The notes: generated by a model from the letters alone, not told the origin. Counted from the first letter of the stretch, positions 26,240-35,153 are shown. The stretch is DNA of 64,000 nt from Pseudodonghicola sp048268305 (GCF_048268305.1 NZ_JBLWVT010000010.1:100578-164577), one strand, 5' to 3'. Made by a program: numbers and translations.

Positions 26240-26995
26240 ATGGGTATTCTCGAAGTCAAGAACGTCTCGAAGAACTTCGGCGGCCTCAAGGCGCTGAGCG
26301 ACGTGAACCTCGATGTGCGGGAAAATACCGTGCATGCGATCATCGGGCCCAACGGGGCCGGCAAATCCACCCTGTTGAACTGCCTGGTGGGCAAGCTGAT
26401 CCCCGACACCGGATCGGTCATGTTCGACGGCCAGTCGGTGCTGGGCCGCAAGCCCTATGAGATCAACCAGATGGGCATCTCCCGCGTGTTCCAGACACCC
26501 GAGATCTTCGGCGATCTGACAGTGATGGAAAACATGATGATCCCGATCTTCGCCCGCCGCGACGGCGCCTTCAGCATGCATGCCTTCGAAACCGTGACCA
26601 ACGAACGCGACGTGGTCGAACAAGCCGAAAAGATGCTGATCGACATGAAGATGATCGACAAGCGTCAGATGCACGCGGCCTTGATGTCACGCGGCGACAA
26701 GCGGCGGCTGGAGATCGGCATGTGCCTGAGCCAGGAGCCACGGCTGTTGCTGCTGGACGAACCCACCGCCGGCATGGCGCGGGCCGATACCAACAACACC
26801 ATCGACCTGCTCAAGCAGATCAAGGCGGAACGCGACATCACCATCGTGATCATCGAACACGACATGCATGTGGTGTTCTCGCTGGCCGACCGGATCACCG
26901 TACTGGCGCAGGGCACGCCCCTGGTCGAGGACGAGCCGCAGAACATCCGCGGCAACCCCAAGGTGCGCGAAGCTTACCTGGGCGAAACGGCGTAA
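26240..26995 (+). CDS. livG: Branched-chain amino acid-type ABC ATPase (LivG-like)
   Basis: 251 residues from the ATG at 26240, preceded by GGGAGG. Walker A GPNGAGKST (about 36-44), the LivG-specific FQTPEIFGDLTVMENMM, Walker B LLLLDEPTAGMARAD and switch His in IIEHDMHVV are intact. The ABC signature reads MSRGDKRRLEIGMCLS, where SRGDKR replaces the usual SGGxxR; this divergent form occurs in LivG relatives but is worth noting. It forms a heterodimer with the LivF-like ATPase encoded next. Confidence 0.88.
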   Translation: MGILEVKNVSKNFGGLKALSDVNLDVRENTVHAIIGPNGAGKSTLLNCLVGKLIPDTGSVMFDGQSVLGRKPYEINQMGISRVFQTPEIFGDLTVMENMMIPIFARRDGAFSMHAFETVTNERDVVEQAEKMLIDMKMIDKRQMHAALMSRGDKRRLEIGMCLSQEPRLLLLDEPTAGMARADTNNTIDLLKQIKAERDITIVIIEHDMHVVFSLADRITVLAQGTPLVEDEPQNIRGNPKVREAYLGETA

Positions 26996-27009
26996 CGGAG
27001 GGCCGCGCA

Positions 27010-27765
27010 ATGAACGTCAAACCCGACTTTTCCAAGAACGCCAATCAGGCCCAGACCGCCCCGGCCTTTCTGTCGGTCTGGGACATGCATGCCTATTACG
27101 GCGAGAGCTATATCGTGCAGGGCATCAACTTCAACGTCCACGAAGGGGAGATTCTGGCGCTCCTGGGGCGCAATGGGGCCGGCAAGACCTCGACCCTGCG
27201 CGCCATTGCCCGAACCGGCAGCCCGCAGGTGACGCGCGGGGAAATCTGGCTGGATCACAAACCGCTGCACACCATGACCTCTTACGAGGCGGCAACCTCT
27301 GGTCTTGGCCTGGTGCCCGAGGATCGTCGCATCATCCCCGGGCTGACGGTCGAGGAGAACCTGCAACTGGCCCAGATCGCGCCGCCCGTCGGCTGGTCGA
27401 TCGACCGGCTTTACGAGCTGTTCCCGCGCTTGGGCGAACGGCGCAAGCAGGAGGGGATCACCCTGTCGGGCGGCGAACAGCAGATGCTGGCGATCGCCCG
27501 GGCGTTGGCGCGTGACATCAAGGTCCTGCTGCTGGACGAACCCTATGAGGGGCTGGCGCCGGTGATCGTGGACGAGATCGAAAAGACCCTCGTCCACATC
27601 AAGGAACAGGGGATGACCACCATCCTCGTGGAACAGAATGCGGTGCGCGCGCTGCAACTGGCGGATCGGGCGATCATCCTCGACACCGGGTCGATCGTCT
27701 TCGACGGCACCGCCGCCGAGGTGCTGGAAAACGCCGAGCTGCGCGCCGAATATCTGGCGATCTGA
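27010..27765 (+). CDS. livF: Branched-chain amino acid-type ABC ATPase (LivF-like)
   Basis: 251 residues from the ATG at 27010. A 20-residue polar N-terminal extension precedes the ATPase core: Walker A GRNGAGKTS, PEDRRIIPGLTVEENL (LivF hallmark), signature LSGGEQQMLAIARAL, Walker B LLLDEPYEGLAP and VEQN in place of the switch-loop VEH, also normal for LivF. It is the last gene of the importer operon and is followed by a strong terminator. Confidence 0.9.
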   Translation: MNVKPDFSKNANQAQTAPAFLSVWDMHAYYGESYIVQGINFNVHEGEILALLGRNGAGKTSTLRAIARTGSPQVTRGEIWLDHKPLHTMTSYEAATSGLGLVPEDRRIIPGLTVEENLQLAQIAPPVGWSIDRLYELFPRLGERRKQEGITLSGGEQQMLAIARALARDIKVLLLDEPYEGLAPVIVDEIEKTLVHIKEQGMTTILVEQNAVRALQLADRAIILDTGSIVFDGTAAEVLENAELRAEYLAI

Positions 27766-27804
27766 CAAGCTCCCTGCCGCGAGGTCGCAAGACCTCGTGT
27801 CCGG

Positions 27805-27839
27805 AACGGGCCGCCCGGACGGGGGCGGCCCGTTCTTTT
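27805..27839 (+). terminator. Rho-independent terminator of the importer operon
   Basis: AACGGGCCGCCC (27805-27816) pairs perfectly with GGGCGGCCCGTT (27823-27834) around a 6-nt loop, followed by CTTTT. It lies 40 bp after livF and before the glycosyltransferase gene. Confidence 0.9.
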
Positions 27840-27894
27840 GCCTGCCCCCCAACTTCCGCTTGTTCCATACCCCGGCGCCCCACAAGATGAGCCC

Positions 27895-28761
27895 ATGAAA
27901 ATCTGCGCGATCACGATGGTTTATCTCGACCATTGGGCCCTGACCCAGTGGTATGGCCATTACGTTCGCCACCTGGGGGCGGAAAACCTGTTCATTGTCG
28001 CCCATGGCGCTGACCCGATGGTGTCAAAGCTCTGCCCCCGGGCGAATATCCTGACCGTGCCGCGCGACCGGCTGGACGGGTTCGACAACCTGCGCGACAA
28101 TATCCTGAACGGGTTTCAGGCCCGGCTCGGCGCCGTCTATGACTGGGTGATCCGCACCGATGCGGACGAGCTGGTCTGCCTCGATCCCGACATTCACCCG
28201 AGTTTCGCCGATTTGTTGGCGAGCCAGCAGGCCGATGCGGTCTTCGCCCTGGGGCTGAACGTGGTCGAACGCCGGGGCGATCCCAGGATCGGCGCGGGCA
28301 AGCCCGCGCTGCCGCGGCGCCCCGCCGTCTCCTTCTCGGGCCATTATTCCAAGGCCTGGGCGGCACGCAACGGCATGGCGCTGGCCCGCCACGGCATCGC
28401 CCTGCCCCCCGCGCGGGTGGCGGCCTATCCCTTCACGGTGCCGTCGGGCGTCTATCTGGCGCATCTGAAATATGCCAGCCGCAAGGCGCTGACCGTGGCA
28501 AACGCCCATCGGCGCGAGATCGCCTCGGGCCCCGGCAAGGCCCTGCCCGGCTCGGCCTGGGCAAAACCGAAGCTGACCGCGCGCAAGTTCTATGCCAGTT
28601 TCGAAGCACTGCCCGAAGCCCCCTGGGAGGAGGCCGAGACCCTGGCCATGGCCCAGATCGGCACGGACCCCTACCGCGATCTGAAAAAGGGGCTGCTGCG
28701 CGCCCAGAACATCCGTCCCGAAAACCGTACCATCCTGCCCGAACGCATCCGCAGCTTCTGA
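27895..28761 (+). CDS. Glycosyltransferase family 2/92-like protein
   Basis: 288 residues starting at the ATG at 27895 (KICAITMVYLDHWALTQWYG). The opening strand-helix and the RTDADEL motif near residue 90, a DxD-type metal site, are typical of the group of short bacterial proteins annotated as glycosyl transferase family 2. It has no signal peptide or membrane helix. It stands alone between two operons. The donor sugar and acceptor are unknown; similar proteins occur in many Rhodobacterales, sometimes near capsule genes, but no polysaccharide genes are nearby here. Confidence 0.75.
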   Translation: MKICAITMVYLDHWALTQWYGHYVRHLGAENLFIVAHGADPMVSKLCPRANILTVPRDRLDGFDNLRDNILNGFQARLGAVYDWVIRTDADELVCLDPDIHPSFADLLASQQADAVFALGLNVVERRGDPRIGAGKPALPRRPAVSFSGHYSKAWAARNGMALARHGIALPPARVAAYPFTVPSGVYLAHLKYASRKALTVANAHRREIASGPGKALPGSAWAKPKLTARKFYASFEALPEAPWEEAETLAMAQIGTDPYRDLKKGLLRAQNIRPENRTILPERIRSF

Positions 28762-28803
28762 CGGGCCTTCTCTTCCCCCGGGAAACCCGGCAATTTGGCG
28801 GGC

Positions 28804-29343
28804 ATGAGCAGCGATATCGCCTTTCAGCACGCCCCCGTCGGCCTGGTCGAGATGGAAAACCGCATCATCCGGCGCGCCAACCTGCGATTCATCCGCATCT
28901 TTGGCGGTACGGTCGAGGATTACTGGAACCGCCCCCTGCGCGATTTCTATCCCTCGCAGGCGGAATTCGAACGGATCGGCGCCCGCGGGCTGGATGCGAT
29001 GCGACGGACCGGGGACTATCACGACGAAAGGATCATGCGCCGCTCGGACGGAGAGCTGTTCTGGTGCCGGGTGCGTGGCCAGTCGCTGACGCCGGACAAC
29101 CCGTTTCGACATGGAATCTGGTCCTTCGCCGATATCTCGGACGAACGGCCGCTGGTGCGGTTGACCCCACGGGAACGTGATGTGGCGATCCTGACTTGCC
29201 AGGGCTTATCGGCCAAGGAGGTGGGGGTGGAACTGAAGCTGTCCTTCCGCACGGTCGAGGCGCATCGTGCGCGCCTCCTTGAAAAATTCGGCGCCCGCAA
29301 GCTGCCCGAACTGGTCGCCAAGCTGTCCGGCATGCCGTTATGA
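28804..29343 (+). CDS. PAS-LuxR type transcriptional regulator
   Basis: 179 residues. Residues 1-115 form a PAS domain (FQHAPVGLVEMENRIIRRAN, later MRRSDGELFWCRVRGQSL). Residues 120-175 form a LuxR-type helix-turn-helix (LTPRERDVAILTCQGLSAKE, then SFRTVEAHRARLLEKFG). The ATG at 28804 is preferred over a TTG 9 bp upstream. The gene lies 145 bp before accB on the same strand and may sense redox state or a small ligand; a role in controlling accBC is possible but not shown. Confidence 0.85.
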   Translation: MSSDIAFQHAPVGLVEMENRIIRRANLRFIRIFGGTVEDYWNRPLRDFYPSQAEFERIGARGLDAMRRTGDYHDERIMRRSDGELFWCRVRGQSLTPDNPFRHGIWSFADISDERPLVRLTPRERDVAILTCQGLSAKEVGVELKLSFRTVEAHRARLLEKFGARKLPELVAKLSGMPL

Positions 29344-29487
29344 CTGGCACAGCCGCGGATTGACGTGGCGGAAGAGGAAACGGGGATGGGCGCTTTTCAC
29401 CCTTTGCCCCATAGCCTATAAGCGCGCATGATTTGCATGCCGCGCCCGCGAAGCGGGGCCTGCGGAGGTAACCGGTCGAGGATAGAC

Positions 29488-29985
29488 ATGACGAATAAAA
29501 CCACCGACGCGGATGTGGCTTTCATCAAGGCGCTTGCGGAACTGCTGCAAGAAAACGACCTGACCGAGCTCGAAGTCAAACGCGAATACAGCGAAGACAA
29601 CAGCCTGAACGTGCGCGTCAGCCGGGCCATGCCGATGGCCGCGCCGATGGCGATGGCCGCCCCGGTCATCGCGGCCGCCGCGCCGGTCGCTGCCGCCCCT
29701 GCGGCAGCCGCAGAAGCGCCCGCCGCCGCGATTGAGGATCCCGCCGCCCATCCCGGCGCCGTGACCTCGCCGATGGTCGGCACCATCTACCTGCAGGCCG
29801 AACCCGGCGCCGCCCCCTTCATCAAGGTGGGCACCCAGGTCAGCGAGGGCGACACGCTGCTGATCGTCGAGGCGATGAAAACCATGAACCACATTCACGC
29901 GCCGCGCGCCGGCACCGTGAAACGCATCCTGGTCGATGACGGGGCGGCAGTCGAATTCGGCACCCCCCTAGTGATCATCGAGTAA
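29488..29985 (+). CDS. accB: Biotin carboxyl carrier protein of acetyl-CoA carboxylase
   Basis: 165 residues. The C-terminal biotinyl domain contains EAMKTMN with the biotinylated Lys131 and the protruding-thumb region before it (IYLQAEPGAAPFIKVG). The N-terminal helical part (VAFIKALAELLQENDLTELE) joins it through a long Ala/Pro/Met linker (about 47-88). With AccC it carries CO2 for malonyl-CoA synthesis, the first step of fatty acid synthesis. It starts at 29488; accC follows after 9 bp. Confidence 0.97.
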   Translation: MTNKTTDADVAFIKALAELLQENDLTELEVKREYSEDNSLNVRVSRAMPMAAPMAMAAPVIAAAAPVAAAPAAAAEAPAAAIEDPAAHPGAVTSPMVGTIYLQAEPGAAPFIKVGTQVSEGDTLLIVEAMKTMNHIHAPRAGTVKRILVDDGAAVEFGTPLVIIE

Positions 29986-29994
29986 GGGGCGGAG

Positions 29995-31344
29995 ATGTTC
30001 GACAAGATCCTGATTGCCAACCGGGGCGAGATCGCCCTGCGCGTGGTCCGCGCCGCGCGCGAGATGGGGATTGCCACCGTGGCGGTGCATTCCACCGCCG
30101 ATGCGGATGCCATGCATGTGCGCATGGCCGACGAATCCGTCTGCATCGGCCCGCCGCCCAGCCCGCAAAGCTATCTGAACATGCCGGCGATCCTCTCGGC
30201 CTGCGAGATCACCGGGGCCCAGGCGATCCACCCGGGCTATGGCTTCCTGTCGGAAAACGCCAATTTCGTGCAGATCGTCGAGGATCACGGCCTGACCTTC
30301 ATCGGCCCTTCGGCGGCGCATATCCGGCTGATGGGTGACAAGATCACCGCCAAGGAAACCATGCGGTCGCTGGGGGTTCCCTGCGTGCCCGGCTCGGACG
30401 GCGGCGTGCCGGATGTGGACAGCGCCAAGCGGATCGCAGGCGAGATCGGCTATCCGGTGATCATCAAGGCGACCGCCGGCGGCGGTGGCCGCGGCATGAA
30501 GGTGGCGCTGACCGAGAACGACATCGAGGGCGCCTTTCACACCGCCCGCGCCGAGGCCAAGGCCGCCTTTGGCAACGATGAGGTCTATATCGAGAAATAC
30601 CTCAGCACGCCGCGGCATATCGAGATCCAGATCTTCGGCGACGGCAAGGGCGGCGCGGTGCATCTGGGCGAGCGCGACTGTTCGCTGCAGCGGCGTCACC
30701 AGAAGGTGCTGGAAGAGGCCCCCGGCCCCGTTATCACCCCGGAAGAACGTGCCAGGATCGGCAAGGTCTGCGCCGATGCCATCGCCAAGATCCAGTACAG
30801 CGGCGCCGGTACCATCGAGTTCCTCTATGAAAACGGCGAGTTCTATTTCATCGAGATGAACACCCGGCTGCAGGTGGAACACCCGGTGACCGAGGCGATC
30901 TTTGGGGTCGATCTGGTGCGCGAGCAGATCCGCGTCGCCGCCGGTGAGCCGATGTCCTTCACCCAGAAGGATCTGACGATCAACGGCCATGCCATCGAGG
31001 TGCGGATCAACGCCGAACGGCTGCCGAACTTCGCGCCCTGCCCCGGCCGCATCACCCATTACCACGCCCCCGGCGGGCTGGGGGTGCGGATGGATTCGGC
31101 GCTTTACGACGGCTATATGATCCCGCCCTATTACGACAGCCTGATCGCCAAGCTGATCGTCCATGGCCGCGACCGACCCGAGGCGCTGGCGCGCCTGAGC
31201 CGCGCCCTGGGTGAGCTGATCGTCGATGGCGTCGACACCACGGTGCCGCTGTTCAGCGCCCTGCTGAACGAACCGGATATCCTGAACGGCGCCTATAACA
31301 TCCATTGGCTGGAAAAGTGGCTTGAGGATCACCTGGGCGACTGA
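29995..31344 (+). CDS. accC: Biotin carboxylase subunit of acetyl-CoA carboxylase
   Basis: 449 residues, full length for AccC. The start FDKILIANRGEIALRVVRAA, the glycine-rich ATP loop KATAGGGGRGMK near residue 159-170, RDCSLQRRHQKVLEEAP and MNTRLQVEHPVTE (metal and biotin site) are all present. It carboxylates the biotin of AccB using ATP and bicarbonate. The operon accB-accC is conserved; the carboxyltransferase genes accA and accD are elsewhere. Confidence 0.97.
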   Translation: MFDKILIANRGEIALRVVRAAREMGIATVAVHSTADADAMHVRMADESVCIGPPPSPQSYLNMPAILSACEITGAQAIHPGYGFLSENANFVQIVEDHGLTFIGPSAAHIRLMGDKITAKETMRSLGVPCVPGSDGGVPDVDSAKRIAGEIGYPVIIKATAGGGGRGMKVALTENDIEGAFHTARAEAKAAFGNDEVYIEKYLSTPRHIEIQIFGDGKGGAVHLGERDCSLQRRHQKVLEEAPGPVITPEERARIGKVCADAIAKIQYSGAGTIEFLYENGEFYFIEMNTRLQVEHPVTEAIFGVDLVREQIRVAAGEPMSFTQKDLTINGHAIEVRINAERLPNFAPCPGRITHYHAPGGLGVRMDSALYDGYMIPPYYDSLIAKLIVHGRDRPEALARLSRALGELIVDGVDTTVPLFSALLNEPDILNGAYNIHWLEKWLEDHLGD

Positions 31345-31372
31345 CCGAACACGCGGGCTCGGGGGCTGATCC

Positions 31373-32005
31373 ATGTCGATCACCCCCGAGCTTTTGCTGC
31401 ACGCCTATTCCATCGGGGTCTTTCCGATGGCCGAGCATCGTGACGATCCGGACATCTTCTGGGTCGATCCCAAGCGCCGCGGGATCTTTCCGCTGGAGAG
31501 CTTCCATATCTCTCGCTCGCTCGCCCGACGGATGCGGCGGGGTGGCTATACCGTCACCATCGACCGCGACTTCGAAGGCGTGCTCGATGGCTGCGCCGAC
31601 CGGGCCGAGACCTGGATCAATGCCGAAATCCGCGACCTCTACCTGACGCTCTTCCGCCTGCGGCAGGCCCATTCCCTCGAGGTCTGGGAGGGCGATGAGC
31701 TGGTCGGCGGCGTCTATGGCGTGGTGCTGGGGGCGGCCTATTTCGGCGAAAGCATGTTCTCGCGCCGGACCGACGCGTCAAAGATCGCGCTGGCCTATCT
31801 GGTCGACCGACTGCGGCAGGCGGGTTTCCAGCTGTTCGACACCCAGTTCCTGACTGACCATCTGGCCAGTCTCGGGGCGATCGAAATCCCGCGGGCCGAG
31901 TATCATCGCAGGCTGCACGATGCGATCGAATATGAGGCGAATTTCACCGCCCCGCCGGGACCGACGGCTCAGGAAGTGATACAGCGCAACACCCAGACGT
32001 CGTAA
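31373..32005 (+). CDS. aat: Leucyl/phenylalanyl-tRNA-protein transferase
   Basis: 210 residues with the family blocks AYSIGVFPMAE near the start, DIFWVDPKRRGIFPLESFH, DLYLTLFRLRQAHSLEVWEG, and GAAYFGESMFSRRTDASKIA. It attaches Leu or Phe to N-terminal Arg/Lys of proteins, making them N-degrons for ClpS-ClpAP. It follows accC by 28 bp and may be cotranscribed. Its last 37 bp overlap the end of the convergent DUF2155 gene. Confidence 0.96.
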   Translation: MSITPELLLHAYSIGVFPMAEHRDDPDIFWVDPKRRGIFPLESFHISRSLARRMRRGGYTVTIDRDFEGVLDGCADRAETWINAEIRDLYLTLFRLRQAHSLEVWEGDELVGGVYGVVLGAAYFGESMFSRRTDASKIALAYLVDRLRQAGFQLFDTQFLTDHLASLGAIEIPRAEYHRRLHDAIEYEANFTAPPGPTAQEVIQRNTQTS

Positions 32006-32343
32006 CGCGGGTGATCCAGCGCGTTCAGCGCCGGGGCGGAGGCGATCATCCACCCCTCGAAGAGCGAGTTCCGCTCGCCGTGGTTCCAGACCGTAAGATA
32101 GGCGAAAGCATCCCCCGTGGGGTTTTCCGTGGGATAGCGGCATTCGGCCAGCGCCACGTCGAGGCCGAAAATCTCGCCCGAGGTGCCGTTCTTCAATTCG
32201 ACATCAACCGTCTGGCCACTGACCTTGTCGAGCCCGCGCAGCAGCGCCCCCTGCCCCAGGCTCGCCGGCACCCGATCCTGCGCCGAGAGCGGCGCGGCGA
32301 GGCTCAGCGCGGTGAGGGCCGCGGCGGCGAGCGCCCTGATCAC
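31969..32343 (-). CDS. DUF2155 secreted protein
   Basis: 124 residues with a signal peptide (MIRALAAAALTALSLAAPLS, cleavage after SAQ). The mature part is the DUF2155 domain: VDVELKNGTSGEIFGLDVAL, AECRYPTENP with one cysteine and WVLRC with the second, likely disulfide-bonded. The start overlaps the upstream MlaD-like gene by ATGA, and the 3' end overlaps the convergent aat gene. In alphaproteobacteria it is linked to complex I accessory genes; its job is unknown. Confidence 0.9.
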   Translation of the reverse strand: MIRALAAAALTALSLAAPLSAQDRVPASLGQGALLRGLDKVSGQTVDVELKNGTSGEIFGLDVALAECRYPTENPTGDAFAYLTVWNHGERNSLFEGWMIASAPALNALDHPRYDVWVLRCITS

Positions 32344-32837
32344 TCTGTCGCCCCGCTGTCGCTGGAGGAGGAAGAGGAAGAGGAAGAGGAAGAGGAGCCG
32401 CCGCCGGAGACGAATTTCAGCAGCAGCGAAATCAGGCTGACCGACCCCTGGGTGTCGATGATCTCGGAGCCGGGGTTGAAATTCTCGGGCGATCCGCCGG
32501 GCATGATCTCGACGAAATTGCCGCCCAGCAGCCCTTCGGAGGAAACCACGGCGGAACTGTCGTCGGGAATTTCGATCCCCTTCAGGATCGAAAGCGTGGT
32601 GTCGGCGCGATAGGTCTGCGGGTTCAGTTCCATATCGGTGACGGTGCCGATCTTGACACCCGCCAGCCGCACATCCGTGCCCACCGTCACCCCTTCGAGC
32701 GACCGGAAGGAGGCGGTCAGCGGATAGCCACCGCCACCGCGCCCGAACCCGGTGGTCTGCCCGGCGTAAACGGCGAAACTGATGGCCGCGGCCAGAACCA
32801 CGCCCCCGACCAGAACTTCGGTGGTGTTATGCGACAT
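32340..32837 (-). CDS. mlaD: MlaD/MCE-family lipid transport protein with poly-serine tail
   Basis: 165 residues. One N-terminal membrane anchor (about 8-26), then a single MCE domain (PLTASFRSLEGVTVGTDVRL, AGVKIGTVTDMEL, LLGGNFVEIMPGG), as in MlaD, which forms hexamers that shuttle phospholipids between the membranes. The C-terminus runs SLISLLLKFVSGGG and then about twelve serines encoded by a GGAAGA-type hexanucleotide repeat (about 32364-32396). Its mlaEF partners are not here; it lies between NDUFA12-like and DUF2155 genes, an arrangement typical of this order. Confidence 0.88.
   Translation of the reverse strand: MSHNTTEVLVGGVVLAAAISFAVYAGQTTGFGRGGGGYPLTASFRSLEGVTVGTDVRLAGVKIGTVTDMELNPQTYRADTTLSILKGIEIPDDSSAVVSSEGLLGGNFVEIMPGGSPENFNPGSEIIDTQGSVSLISLLLKFVSGGGSSSSSSSSSSSSDSGATE
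32364..32397. repeat. Hexanucleotide microsatellite inside the MlaD-like gene
   Basis: GGAAGA units repeat about four to five times, with flanking GGAGGA variants. On the coding strand each unit gives two serine codons, so changes in unit number keep the frame and only alter the poly-Ser tail length. Confidence 0.8.
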
Positions 32838-32883
32838 GCGACGCTCCGTCCGCTAGAGTTCCCAGACCTATGCGACGCCCGGA

Positions 32884-33267
32884 TTATTCCGGGCTCCAGG
32901 CCTCGTAATCGCGGCGTTCGACCGGCTGGGCGTGCAGGATCGAGCCCGCGGGCGCATAGGCCTGCGGCGTGCCGGTCAGGTTTTCCTGATGCGGCTTTTC
33001 CCAGGGCTTGTGCACCATCGGCCGTTCGGTCGGGGCCTCTTTGAAGGTGTGGTGCAGCCAGCCGTGCCAATCGGGATCGACCCGACTCGCCTCGATCTCG
33101 CCATTGAAGATCACCCAGCGGCGGCTACCATCGGCATTGCGATAGAAGATATTGCCCTGATTGTCCTCACCGACCTTGATACCCTTGCGCCAGGTATAGA
33201 TCTGGGTGTTGATCGTCTGCCCGTGCCACCAGGTCGCCGCGCGCAGAAGAGTATTGAGGATTCCCAT
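32884..33267 (-). CDS. NADH:ubiquinone oxidoreductase accessory subunit, NDUFA12 family
   Basis: 127 residues from the ATG at 33267, which has GGAGG 5 nt ahead; longer in-frame versions lack a signal. The pattern YTWRKGIKVGEDNQGNIFYR, RRWVIFNGEIEASRVDPDWH and WLHHTFKEAPTE is diagnostic of NDUFA12 (B17.2), a supernumerary complex I subunit shared by alphaproteobacteria and mitochondria. It is the first gene of the minus-strand operon with the MlaD-like and DUF2155 genes. The nuo operon itself is elsewhere. Confidence 0.95.
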   Translation of the reverse strand: MGILNTLLRAATWWHGQTINTQIYTWRKGIKVGEDNQGNIFYRNADGSRRWVIFNGEIEASRVDPDWHGWLHHTFKEAPTERPMVHKPWEKPHQENLTGTPQAYAPAGSILHAQPVERRDYEAWSPE

Positions 33268-33412
33268 GTAAGCCTCCGGCCTTGTGCTGGAGGCAGGTAT
33301 GGACCAAGCGCGCGCCAAGGTCCAGATCAGAGCCCGAAGATTCCGTTCCGACGGCAGCGCTGCGCCGATGGAAGGGGCGGCCATCGCACCGAAGGCCACC
33401 CCAAAGTCGCGA

Positions 33413-35041
33413 TTACTGCGGCGTCAGCCGGTAGATCGCGTTTTCAAGATCCGAACTGACATAGATCGCGCCGTTCTGACCCACCGCAATGCCGGTCGGC
33501 ACATAGGTCGGCGGCATGCCGGCGGCGGCGGCCATGCCGATCGGCAGCCCTTCCGCCACGACCGTGACCGCGCCTGAGGCCGGATCGACGGCGATCACCC
33601 GCTGCGCCCCCACCTCGGCCAGCACCAGTCGCCCATCGGGTGCGCGGTCCAGCCCTTCGGGCATCTTCAGATCGCGCGCCACCACGGCCTTTTCGCCATT
33701 GCTCAGGTCGATCCGCGACAGGGTGCCGGCGCCGGCCTCGGTCACATAGACCCCGCCCTGCCCGTCCAGCACCAGCCCCACCGGCAGGACCAGCCCTTCG
33801 GCCACGACCTCGCGCGTCTCGCCCTCGGAACCGGTGACGCGCAGCAGCTTGCCGGTGGCAAGCTCGGCCACCAGCAGGCTGCCGTCCGACAGCTCCACCG
33901 CGTCCTGCGGCGCGGCAAAACCATGCAACATGCGCAGGCTCTCACCGTTCTTGCGATCCATCACCTGCACCGTGCCGGTGAACCAGCTCGACAGCAGGAC
34001 ATGATCGGCATTGGCCCGGGCGCTGAACGGATATTCCAGATGATCGGCCTGCATCCGCGCGACATCGCTCACCTGACCGGTTGCCGCATCCACCGTGCGA
34101 TAGGCGAAGCCGTCGGCGAGATAGAGCGTCTCCCGCCCGTCCTCGGCGATCAACGCCAGCCCGCCGGGCATCGACAGCGCCCCCTTGACCACCTGCCGCA
34201 CCGCGCCGGTGGCGGGGTCGACCTCCTGAATGCCGTTGTCGGCCATATTGGAGACGAAGATGCGGTCCTGCCCGTCGATCGCCAGGTTGTCGAGCGAGGT
34301 GCTCAGATGCGCGATCACCTCCTTGGCTGCGCCGTCGGGGCTGATCCGCACCAATTGGCCGCGGGCAGTATCGACCACCCAGATATTGCCCTTGGAATCG
34401 AGGTTGACCGCGGCCGGCACCTTGAAGCCATCGGCGATCACCTCGATGTCGCCGCTGTCGACGTCGATCCGCACCACCTGCCCCTTGAACCACAGCGGCC
34501 CGTAAAGCTTGCCGTCCGGCCCGAACTGAAAGCCGTTCAGGCCGCCCATGCCCTCCATGATCTTGCGGGCGGGCTTTTCGCCCTTGGTGTCGATCTCGTA
34601 AAGCGCGTCCCCCAGGAAGACCTGGGTGGCGAACAGCCGCCCGTCCGGGCTGTAGGCCAGCGAGTTGATCCCCGGCAGGCCGCTCGCAAGCGTCCGGATC
34701 TGCCCGTCCGCCCCGCGGGCATAGAGATCGCCCAGCAGAAAGGCGGTCCAGGCGAGGGTGCCATCCGGCCCGATCACCAGATCGTCGGCCATGCCCTTGG
34801 GCGCGGGGATTTCCACCGCCACATCGCCGGTTGCCGCATCGACGCGATAGAGCTGCTGACCGATGACCGAGCCGGCATAGATATGTCCCGCATCATCCGT
34901 CGCCAGCCCGTGGACGCCGTGAAAGGCCGATCCCGGCACCAATGTTTCCAGCTTGTAGCCCCCGGCCATCGCCGGCCCCGCCAGCCCGACGGCAAGCGCC
35001 AGGGCCGATGCGGCTCGCATCGCCCGATTGAGTTTTGTCAT
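33413..35041 (-). CDS. Secreted NHL/SMP-30-like beta-propeller protein
   Basis: 542 residues from the ATG at 35041 (GGGAGG 6 nt ahead). The signal peptide ends PAMAGG. The mature protein repeats a blade of about 40 residues with patterns such as PDGRLFATQVFLGDALYEID, DSKGNIWVVDTARGQLVRIS and DGQGGVYVTEAGAGTLSRID, roughly ten to eleven times, so two propellers are likely. Such proteins act as periplasmic lactonases, binding scaffolds or quinoprotein-like enzymes; the metal ligands of SMP-30 are not obvious. It lies downstream of, and on the same strand as, ridA with a 112-bp gap. Function unknown. Confidence 0.8.
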   Translation of the reverse strand: MTKLNRAMRAASALALAVGLAGPAMAGGYKLETLVPGSAFHGVHGLATDDAGHIYAGSVIGQQLYRVDAATGDVAVEIPAPKGMADDLVIGPDGTLAWTAFLLGDLYARGADGQIRTLASGLPGINSLAYSPDGRLFATQVFLGDALYEIDTKGEKPARKIMEGMGGLNGFQFGPDGKLYGPLWFKGQVVRIDVDSGDIEVIADGFKVPAAVNLDSKGNIWVVDTARGQLVRISPDGAAKEVIAHLSTSLDNLAIDGQDRIFVSNMADNGIQEVDPATGAVRQVVKGALSMPGGLALIAEDGRETLYLADGFAYRTVDAATGQVSDVARMQADHLEYPFSARANADHVLLSSWFTGTVQVMDRKNGESLRMLHGFAAPQDAVELSDGSLLVAELATGKLLRVTGSEGETREVVAEGLVLPVGLVLDGQGGVYVTEAGAGTLSRIDLSNGEKAVVARDLKMPEGLDRAPDGRLVLAEVGAQRVIAVDPASGAVTVVAEGLPIGMAAAAGMPPTYVPTGIAVGQNGAIYVSSDLENAIYRLTPQ

Positions 35042-35153
35042 GATGTCCTCCCTACAGACCATCGCGCGCCGGCTCCTCTTCCGACGAGCGATGACCCAAC
35101 ATAGGCACAACCGCAGATCGCAGGCACGACCCGCGATCTTCAGTGACGCCACG

